From DATGZX01 sp035296965 (GTDB lineage Bacteria; Planctomycetota; Planctomycetia; Gemmatales; Gemmataceae), in assembly GCA_035296965.1 (NCBI GenBank), contig DATGZX010000345.1, positions 1-45,487 of the forward strand: a stretch of DNA of 45,487 nt, in the 5' to 3' direction. The notes under the pieces were generated by a model that was not told the DNA's origin, ran no database searches, and worked only from the letters and a program-made list of their open reading frames with translations. Positions 7,301-13,803 of this stretch are shown one piece after another; position 1 is the first letter of the stretch; each line of letters starts with the position of its first letter. The position numbers were made by a program, and so were the translations under genes.

Positions 7301-7391
7301 CGTTTAACCGCGAGCCAGCGGCGAGCGCGTGTACAGAAGGGAAAGAGCGTCCTGTCTGTACACGCGCTCGCCGCTGGCTCGCGGTTAAACG
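7301..7391. repeat. 91-bp hairpin repeat, second complete copy (inverted)
   Basis: The arms 7301-7335 and 7357-7391 are identical to the arms at 949-983 and 1005-1039 and again flank 21 bases. The loop matches the reverse complement of the first copy's loop at 17 of 21 positions, so this copy is in the opposite orientation. It ends 41 bases before the terminase start codon, inside the transcribed leader. Confidence 0.85.
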
Positions 7392-7432
7392 AAAATTCGT
7401 TGCGAACGACCAGATTCTCGAAGGAATCCATC

Positions 7433-8989
7433 ATGCTTCGCCTGCTTCGCGCCGAGGTTCGTCGCCTGCGTCGTCATATGCGGGAGCTTGCCCGCAGCGG
7501 CGCGCTGAGCTCGCGTCTCGCCCCGCCGCCCCTGGCGGACTGGTGCACTACTTACCTGCCCGCATATTTCTATCGGTCGCCCTCCGCCTTTCATCGCTGG
7601 CTTGCGGGCGAGCTGGATACGCTGCACACGCGTCGTGGCACCCGGCTCGATGTGATCGCGCCCCGCGGCTGCGCCAAGAGCACCTGGTCGAGCTTCGCCT
7701 ATCCGCTCTACTGCGCCGTGCATGGCCTGGAGCCTTACATCCAGATCGTCAGCGATACCACCGGCCAGGCGTGGATTTGGCTGGAGGCGATCCGCAATGA
7801 GCTGCAGGACAATGAAGCCCTGGCCCGCGCCTATCCTCACGTGGCGGCCCCGGGCGACATTTGGCGGCAGGAGCGCATCCGCCTGCGCAACGGCGTCGTC
7901 ATCGAAGCGCTCGGCACCGGTTCGCGCATCCGCGGCCGGCGCAATCGCTCCGACCGGCCCAGTCTCATCATCGTGGACGATCCCGAAAACGAAGAGCACG
8001 TGACCAGCGCCCTGCTCCGCGATAAATCGTGGAGCTGGTTCACCAAGGCCCTCATGAACGCGGGCACTCCGGGCACGAACATCCTGGTGCTCGGCACGAC
8101 GCTGCACCGCGACTGCCTGGTGCTCAAGCTGCGCCGCTCGCCCGGCTGGCGGGCGCGCATCTTCCAGGCGGTGCAAGAGTGGCCCGCGCGCATGGACCTC
8201 TGGGCCGAGTGGGAGATGATCTACCAGAATTACGACGACCCCGAGCACGAACAGGCCGCCCGCACTTTCTACGATCACCACAAGGCGGAGATGGACGCCG
8301 GCGCCCAGGTTTTATGGGAGGAGCTGGAGGACCTGTATTCCCTGATGTGCCTGCGGGCGTCGATCGGCCCGGCGGCGTTCGCCAGCGAAAAGCAATCCGA
8401 CCCGGTGAACCCGGAGCAATGCGAATGGGCGGCAGGTTACTTCGATTATCCCGGCTTCTGGTTCGACGCCTGGCCCGAGGGCCTCGAAATCCGCACGCTG
8501 GCCCTCGACCCGAGCAAAGGCAAGGACGCCCGCACCGGCGACTACTCCGCCTACATCCGCTACGGCCGGGACGCCCGGGGCTACGAATACTGCGAAGCCG
8601 ACTTGCAGCGCCGCGCCATGCCGCAAATCGTCGCCGACGGCGTGGAACACGTCCGCCAATGGAAGCCCGACGGCTTTGGCATCGAGGTAAACCAGTTCCA
8701 AGAGCTGTTTCGTCCCGATTTCGAGCGCGTCGGAACGCTTGAGAAGGTAGCGATGCCCATCTACGGCGTAAACAACACGACGAACAAGCTGGTGCGCATA
8801 AGGCGACTGGGGCCGGCACTGGCGCAAAAGCGACTAAGGTTCAAAGCCCGCTCACCCGGCACGATGTTGCTGGTGCAGCAATTGCGAGACTTCCCAGCCG
8901 GCGATCACGACGATGGACCGGATGCCTTGGAGATGGCGAGGCGGCTGGCGGTGGAGTTGTGGAATGGGAGGAGGGGGAAGGGGGAATAG
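7433..8989 (+). CDS. terL: phage terminase large subunit
   Basis: The protein has 518 residues, the usual length. ATPase part: an adapted Walker A, IAPRGCAKST at about residue 76, and Walker B with following acidic residues, LIIVDDPENEEH at about 178. Nuclease part (RNase H-like): LALDPSKGKDARTGDYSA at about 357, a middle strand GIEVNQFQE at about 416 and HDDGPDALEMA near the end. These supply the acidic metal ligands. It packages DNA into a procapsid and cuts it. Start at 7433: AAGGA lies seven bases upstream and the frame before it is only the hairpin repeat. No portal or capsid gene follows; the next genes are unrelated, so the packaging motor is orphaned. Confidence 0.85.
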   Translation: MLRLLRAEVRRLRRHMRELARSGALSSRLAPPPLADWCTTYLPAYFYRSPSAFHRWLAGELDTLHTRRGTRLDVIAPRGCAKSTWSSFAYPLYCAVHGLEPYIQIVSDTTGQAWIWLEAIRNELQDNEALARAYPHVAAPGDIWRQERIRLRNGVVIEALGTGSRIRGRRNRSDRPSLIIVDDPENEEHVTSALLRDKSWSWFTKALMNAGTPGTNILVLGTTLHRDCLVLKLRRSPGWRARIFQAVQEWPARMDLWAEWEMIYQNYDDPEHEQAARTFYDHHKAEMDAGAQVLWEELEDLYSLMCLRASIGPAAFASEKQSDPVNPEQCEWAAGYFDYPGFWFDAWPEGLEIRTLALDPSKGKDARTGDYSAYIRYGRDARGYEYCEADLQRRAMPQIVADGVEHVRQWKPDGFGIEVNQFQELFRPDFERVGTLEKVAMPIYGVNNTTNKLVRIRRLGPALAQKRLRFKARSPGTMLLVQQLRDFPAGDHDDGPDALEMARRLAVELWNGRRGKGE

Positions 8990-9369
8990 GAGTGACTGGG
9001 CCGCGTGCGAAGTTTCTGGAAAATGCGAATTCTGTCACTTGCTAAGTGGCTTGAATCGCCCAATGTGTGCCAGTGGCGCCGGTGACGGGGAGGATGGAAT
9101 TCTACGCTGATGCGAGAATTTCATTGCACAAGGCCGAATCCGGAGCCAGAATCGCTCTATCAGTGCGCCATGTGCATAGGAGGTGGCTGGGCGCGATCGG
9201 TTACCGCTCGATTCGATAAGTGGTAACATTCTGAAGGGCTTCATCTTTTGCGTCGCGGGGTCTGTGGCTAGAATAGCCCCTCAAATTACACACAATCCTT
9301 TTGGGACTGCCAAAGAAGCATGCTCGGGGGCTATTCGACTGCCCTGATGCTAGCCGAGGGCGAACGCCG
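8990..9369. other. gene-free stretch after the terminase
   Basis: I see no gene here. Portal-like sequence, which would normally follow a large terminase, is absent. A weak promoter-like pair (TTTTGC 9246-9251, 17-base spacer, TAGAAT 9269-9274) lies about 95 bases before the next gene. Base composition drops towards AT over this stretch and stays lower through the next three genes. Confidence 0.5.
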
Positions 9370-10095
9370 ATGGCCGAATTCAATGTTTTTTACTTCCGCA
9401 GTGAAATTCCTGGACGGCTGCTCGACTTTGGCGCTTACGTTAGCGCAGCCAAAGTGGCGCTTACCCTTCCAGAAGACGATCTTGAGTCCCTGAAGAATGA
9501 TCTCTCATCGTACCGAGGCTTTTTGAGTAACAACGTTCTCAAAGAGCTGGTTCACAAGTCTGTAAAGGATGGCGAAAAGGCCGAGGGATTGTTCAATCTC
9601 CTAAATTTGACAGACATCCACGTTCAAAACAACAACAGAAATATCGACGCTTTTCTCGACCAACTCGCCCGTTGGCAACAAGCGCCAGACAACCAAGGCA
9701 AGCTTTCTACTGATGAGTTAGCAAGGCTCAAGCACCTCGTTTCTTCGCTTGCGACTCCAGCCCCTGCGCGCCTCCGCCAAGCCAAAGCGGAACGGCTCGC
9801 CGCAACGACCGGCCTGCGTGCTGACGCGATTGATTTGGTCTGTGACGTTCGCCCCGTGTTTGATGACAGCAGGACTCGAATCGAGGGGTTGATTCCCTTC
9901 ACTACCCTTCGAATTGTCGCCACTGGAGTAGATAAATTCCCGGTCGCCTTTGAGACGGTATTGTCTGCTAAGGATGTTCAAGCTTTACTGAAAAAGGCAG
10001 AAGAGGTCGTCCGAAAGTTGAATGCCCTGGGGCAATTGGCTGAGAGGGCAGCCCTTCCGATCCCTGCAGTTGATCTAACCGAGACGAGCAACTAA
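9370..10095 (+). CDS. unrecognised protein, first of a three-gene unit
   Basis: The protein has 241 residues, no signal peptide and no membrane segment. The N-terminal two thirds are helical (AAKVALTLPEDDLESLKNDL, LNNRNIDAFLDQLARWQ-like segments). The last 75 residues are a strand-rich stretch (LVCDVRPVFDD, IEGLIPFTTLRIVATG, PVAFETVLSAKD) followed by a long helix (VQALLKKAEEVVRKLNAL). Helices, then a three-strand sheet, then a helix is a topology reminiscent of COMM-like domains, but I cannot claim homology. Start at 9370: GAGGG lies upstream and the frame before it is not protein-like. The next gene begins four bases after its stop. Confidence 0.6.
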   Translation: MAEFNVFYFRSEIPGRLLDFGAYVSAAKVALTLPEDDLESLKNDLSSYRGFLSNNVLKELVHKSVKDGEKAEGLFNLLNLTDIHVQNNNRNIDAFLDQLARWQQAPDNQGKLSTDELARLKHLVSSLATPAPARLRQAKAERLAATTGLRADAIDLVCDVRPVFDDSRTRIEGLIPFTTLRIVATGVDKFPVAFETVLSAKDVQALLKKAEEVVRKLNALGQLAERAALPIPAVDLTETSN

Positions 10096-10098
10096 GCG

Positions 10099-11181
10099 AT
10101 GCCCACAACCAAACAAATTGTTGGTGACACGAAGGAGCGCATCCCAGCAGGGGATCGCCCCATTAGTCGGTTTGAACTTTTTGCGCAGATTGTCCTCGGA
10201 CATCTAGATTCGCCAACCATCCCCGCGCCAAACAATCGCGAAGGGTTACTGAAGTTGGCACTTGAGATCACCGAGTTTTACCGGCCTTTTCTCCGCGATA
10301 GCTACAGTGCTGAGCCAGGCATGGCAATTCGGGACCACGACGAGAAGAATCCTGGCCAACACGTGATCATATTCCGCACGCTAGAAGGCAAGGAAAGCGT
10401 TTATCGAGGATTAGTCAGTGACGAGGCAGTACCCGAACCGACCCAGACACGCTCCGACCCCTGGGCAACGCTTCGCGACGCAAGCGCTGCCCCAGTCAAC
10501 CGCGCCGACGCTTTGGCCGAACTTCTCCGCTCTTCCCGAGCGACCGAGGCCATTAAGTTCTTGGCCGATGAACTCGCCTTTGAGGATTTGTCTGCTGACT
10601 GGCGCGATGTGTTGGTATTCGCAGCAGAAAGCGTTCATTTTCCCCCCGATCTTCGATCCATGGTGGGCGACCGCTTGCTCGACATCGCGGCCAAGCTCCG
10701 TAGGGAGCCGGAAGGCCGGGACACTATTGTCTGGTGTGCGCTTCGGCGCGGCGCTTCCCTGCTCCCTCCAGATCGGATTGAGCGACTGTTGCCGTTTCTC
10801 GATGCCGGCGGATCGGTAGAAACGCGATCTGTCGCTCTCAAGTGCATAGTGCGAGTGTTCGAGCCCGCTCCGCCTCCCGCAGTTCCAGTCCGCATTAGCG
10901 ACCGGGCGAACGCCTTTGCCACGAAGCTTCTGGATCCGGATGTGTTCACACCGGGTGATGTATCGGTGGCCGCGCGCAACGCGGTCGCTGCACTGGCCGC
11001 TATTGGCGACGCGAGGTTGAACCAAGCTGTTGAAAAGGTTATCGCGTTGGCACGTCCGTTTCTGATTCGCCGCGTCCGCGATGAGCTTGCCCGCCTGCGA
11101 TCGGCCTGGCGGGATCGGAGTGTTGCTGCAGAACATCCTGCCGCTATCAACTTGGATCAGGCCATAGCCAAGCTTGGTTAA
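10099..11181 (+). CDS. unrecognised helical-repeat-like protein, second of the unit
   Basis: The protein has 360 residues. The first 110 residues hold a small domain ending in a strand pair (HVIIFRTLEGKESVYRGLVS). From about residue 125 the chain is a series of short paired helices (ADALAELLRSSRATEAIKFL, DWRDVLVFAAESVHFPPDL, RIERLLPFLDAGGSVETRSV, VSVAARNAVAALAAIGDARL). This pattern suggests a HEAT- or ARM-like solenoid and therefore a scaffold or binding protein. No enzymatic motif is visible. It lies between two equally unfamiliar genes with gaps of 3 and 14 bases, so the three are almost surely co-transcribed. Confidence 0.6.
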   Translation: MPTTKQIVGDTKERIPAGDRPISRFELFAQIVLGHLDSPTIPAPNNREGLLKLALEITEFYRPFLRDSYSAEPGMAIRDHDEKNPGQHVIIFRTLEGKESVYRGLVSDEAVPEPTQTRSDPWATLRDASAAPVNRADALAELLRSSRATEAIKFLADELAFEDLSADWRDVLVFAAESVHFPPDLRSMVGDRLLDIAAKLRREPEGRDTIVWCALRRGASLLPPDRIERLLPFLDAGGSVETRSVALKCIVRVFEPAPPPAVPVRISDRANAFATKLLDPDVFTPGDVSVAARNAVAALAAIGDARLNQAVEKVIALARPFLIRRVRDELARLRSAWRDRSVAAEHPAAINLDQAIAKLG

Positions 11182-11195
11182 CGCGAGACTGCCCA

Positions 11196-11930
11196 ATGCC
11201 TGCCCAGATTGTTCCGCGCACGCCTCCATTCTCCGCCCCCGCATATGTGGTAGTCGGTAAGTACTCCGATGAAAGCGGTAGTCGTTACGTTCGTCATGTG
11301 GCGCTACTTCGAGAAAATGGCATGCTCCGTTACGGTGAGGCTGTTCGGGTCTGGGAAATGGCTCCTCCACTGGTGGCTGGACAACCGTCGCTGTTGAAGA
11401 CAGGAAGGGATCCCAAGTGTGCAGCCCACGTTGTCGGGTGGCTCGACTTGAAGGGCGATGAGCGCGATGGCATGACAGAATGGCTGGCTGAGGTCGAAAC
11501 TGAGGGGGAGCAACGGCCAGTTGGCCCCCGCATGTGGCTGCAATACACCGTATCGCTCGATCCCAAGGATGAGTGGGCCATGGACGAGCGGAATGTGCCC
11601 TTATTCCGGCGTTTCAGCTGTGCCAGTTTTGTCCTCAAAGCCTATGCAGAAGGTGCGGGAGTCGTGTTACTCGACTTATCCGACCCGCTGCGTTTCCCAG
11701 AAGTAGATTTGGACTCGGTCTGCAGGGCATATGAGCCGAGGATTCGGACGCTGGAGCGGTTCCGATCCAACATTGGCCTTGCTGAGGCAGGACCCTGGCG
11801 TATTGTGCAGGCCGCGTATGTGCTGCACGCATTTGACCGCCCCGACGAGCAGATTCGCCTCGCAGCTCATACAGTTACGGGCCCAGAGGAATGCGATTTC
11901 CCCCTTCCCGCACCCGGCAGGTCTGAATAG
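11196..11930 (+). CDS. unrecognised protein with papain-like hints, third of the unit
   Basis: The protein has 244 residues. It starts with a strand-rich part (YVVVGKYSDESGSRYVRHVALLREN) and later has RRFSCASFVLKAYAEGAGV. A His in a strand context upstream of a Cys-Ala-Ser-x-Val helix is the order seen in circularly permuted papain-fold proteins (YiiX or NlpC/P60-like), where the helix begins with the catalytic cysteine. That would make it a peptidase, amidase or acyltransferase, but this reading rests on two short motifs and is tentative. The C-terminal 60 residues are helical (ERFRSNIGLAEAGPW, RIVQAAYVLHAFDR). It closes the three-gene unit. Confidence 0.55.
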   Translation: MPAQIVPRTPPFSAPAYVVVGKYSDESGSRYVRHVALLRENGMLRYGEAVRVWEMAPPLVAGQPSLLKTGRDPKCAAHVVGWLDLKGDERDGMTEWLAEVETEGEQRPVGPRMWLQYTVSLDPKDEWAMDERNVPLFRRFSCASFVLKAYAEGAGVVLLDLSDPLRFPEVDLDSVCRAYEPRIRTLERFRSNIGLAEAGPWRIVQAAYVLHAFDRPDEQIRLAAHTVTGPEECDFPLPAPGRSE

Positions 11931-11976
11931 TGGCTTGAGATCCCAGCGCTGTCGAGTTAGCGGCTGGTCGCCCCCT

Positions 11977-12240
11977 TCACCAAACCCCCGGCACCACGCG
12001 CCACCTTACGCGTCGCATGTACTCTGCATACCCCGGCCGCTCGCGTCGCAGGAATGCTTCCTCGAAGAGAATCCGCACGGCTATCGCTTCGAGCGGCAAC
12101 GCCGCCACCGCGATCGCGGCGTACGATTCCAGCCATAACGACGCGCCCACTATGATGGGCGGGAACGCTGCATACATCGGATGACGGACCACGCGGTAAA
12201 CGCCGCTGTCGATTACCTGGCGAACAAGGTAGGCGGGGAC
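11977..12240 (-). pseudogene. C-terminal fragment of an isoprenylcysteine methyltransferase-like protein
   Basis: The reading VIDSGVYRVVRHPMYAAF, then two hydrophobic segments (IIVGASLWLESYAAIAVAAL), then FLRRERPGYAEYMRRVRWRVVPGVW is the diagnostic C-terminal half of the ICMT/PEMT-like integral membrane methyltransferase family. The RHPMY and E-x-PGY-x-EY-x-RVRY-x-x-P-G-V-W blocks are both intact. The N-terminal transmembrane part is missing: family likeness stops at about 12240, exactly where a perfect hairpin (12237-12261) begins. Only non-ATG starts are available upstream. I interpret it as a truncated, probably inactive gene. Confidence 0.65.
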
Positions 12241-12261
12241 CGTTCTTTTCGAGAACGGTCC
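12237..12261. repeat. perfect 10-bp hairpin at the breakpoint of the ICMT fragment
   Basis: GGACCGTTCT (12237-12246) pairs with AGAACGGTCC (12252-12261) over a five-base loop. It lies between the end of the protease gene and the remaining ICMT sequence, at the point where ICMT homology ends. It could act as a terminator for the protease gene, although no U tract follows, or it could mark the junction of the rearrangement. Confidence 0.5.
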
Positions 12262-12352
12262 TCGTTCCCTTTCTGCCCGGCAGAGCAATCTGTTTTCCCG
12301 TCTTGCCTGCGACTGGTCAAGGACGCGTTCAACCAACCGGGCAGGAAGTCAA

Positions 12353-13144
12353 CTATCCCGCCTTCGCCAGTTGAAGGGTTGGGAAATCCCTGGGATGAAC
12401 GATGACCGGATGCTGCTTATCCTTGCTCAATTCTTTCACTTGCTTCATCACATAGTGTTCAAGCTCTTCGAGCGTGACTGTGCCGTCCTTGTTGACGTCG
12501 GCCTTGCCGGCAACGCCGTCAAGGACAACCTTGGCGAGCAAGGAGTGGTGCCAGTTCTTTTTCTCCAAATCGTCTTCGTGGCCGCGGCACGGACAGAAGA
12601 ACACAACATTCCTGGCCTCCGGCTGCGCTTTGCTGATCGCGCCCGCTTCACAGGCGTCGAGAAGGACCAGACACTTGGAGTGCAACTGGCCGGCGGCGGC
12701 CTTCAGCTCGTGGCCGAACAGGGCGGTCTTGGCGAAGTGATTGTCTTTGCCGCCATAGGGCCAGAGAAAGAACCCATGCTTCTTGTCCACGCCGCCGTGA
12801 CCAGAGTAGTAGATAACAGCCAGGTCGCGCGCCTGGGCCGATTTCCGTAGCCAGGCGAGCCCTTGCAAGATGCCCTCTCGGTTCGCCTGCTGGTCGGTCA
12901 AGACTTTGGTTTCCACGTGGCGAAAGATACCGCTGGCGTGCGCCCGGAATGATTCGGCAATTTGCTTGGCGTCCTTCACGGCCTCTTCGAGTTTCTCCTT
13001 GCCGGGATACTGGTTGATCCCAATGGCCAGCACGTAAAGGTTCGCTTGCTCTGCCTTCCCGGGGCCGTAATCGGCCCAGGCGGGCTGTTGCCAAGCAGGC
13101 AAAGCGACCAGGGAAGCGATGACCGCAGTCACAAATGAATGCAT
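12353..13144 (-). CDS. secreted caspase-like protease (C14) with EF-hand
   Basis: The protein has 263 residues with an N-terminal signal peptide (MHSFVTAVIASLVALPAW, cleavage near PAWA-DYG). The caspase fold follows: LYVLAIGINQYPG, the catalytic His in YYSGHGG at about residue 116 and the catalytic Cys in LVLLDACEAG at about 165. Residues 216-227 (DVNKDGTVTLEE) fit a canonical EF-hand calcium loop, with ligands at positions 1, 3, 5 and 12. Bacterial metacaspase-type proteases are often calcium-activated, so the loop may be the switch; this is inference. Start at 13144: GAGG lies six bases upstream, whereas the alternative ATG at 13156 has none. The exported location argues against cytoplasmic cell-death signalling. 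Confidence 0.8.
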   Translation of the reverse strand: MHSFVTAVIASLVALPAWQQPAWADYGPGKAEQANLYVLAIGINQYPGKEKLEEAVKDAKQIAESFRAHASGIFRHVETKVLTDQQANREGILQGLAWLRKSAQARDLAVIYYSGHGGVDKKHGFFLWPYGGKDNHFAKTALFGHELKAAAGQLHSKCLVLLDACEAGAISKAQPEARNVVFFCPCRGHEDDLEKKNWHHSLLAKVVLDGVAGKADVNKDGTVTLEELEHYVMKQVKELSKDKQHPVIVHPRDFPTLQLAKAG

Positions 13145-13803
13145 GTTGGGCCTCATCTACGAAGGAATTCCGGGTGTTAACAGCGATGATCTGCCGAAGT
13201 AGCCGCGCGGGGGAAGGTCTTAACTGCTCCGTGGTAGCGGCAAGCCGAACCTTACAAGCATTGAACACAGTAACCCTAGAATAGTTTCGGCCGCAACGGC
13301 TCGACGAATGGCTGCCGACCCGTAAAGCGCCGATGCACACGTCCGTTGTGCAAGCCGGGATGCTATGCAACCTGGAAAACCCTCAAACCCGGGGTGCCAT
13401 GCTTTCGCGACTACTCGAGATAACAGTCGAAACGTGCAAAACCTCGCGAAAGCATGTCCCGACCCCTCTCGGTAATCCCACACGCCTCAATAAATCGGGG
13501 GTGCCCAATAATCCTCGACGGGACGCCTAACGCGGGGCGGGACATGCTTTCGCGAGTTTGCCTGACTGTACTGCGGCGTTGTCGGGGACTCGCGAAAGCA
13601 TGGCACCCCGGCACACGTCCCTTGCGCTACCCTGTTTGCCTCCTCAGCATTCCCGAAGTAGGGTTGAACAAAGACTACACGGACGGTACCGCTCGCTCCT
13701 CCCAGCCCCAGCCCCGGCGCGTTATGCTGATGGAATACCAGGGCGCACCGGCCGGCGAAGATCTCCTCGGCCTATCTCATTTTCTGCTCTTGAGGCGCTA
13801 ACC
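13145..13803. other. gene-free stretch between protease and oxidase genes
   Basis: This is the divergent intergenic region of the caspase-like and multicopper oxidase genes. Its main content is a double-hairpin repeat (13392-13608). I see no convincing gene; frames crossing it are translations of the repeat. A promoter for the oxidase should lie in 13610-13800, but no clear hexamer pair stands out. Confidence 0.5.
13392..13608. repeat. double-hairpin repeat with GCTTTCG ends, copy 2
   Basis: The outer arms GGGTGCCATGCTTTCG (13392-13407) and its complement (13593-13608) are identical to those of copy 1 at 4143-4318. The inner pair CGAAAGCATGTCCC (about 13447-13460) and GGGACATGCTTTCG (about 13539-13552) is also self-complementary. 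The element therefore holds two hairpins or, alternatively, one large cruciform. Spacer sequences differ from copy 1, which shows that only the arms are conserved. Confidence 0.85.
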
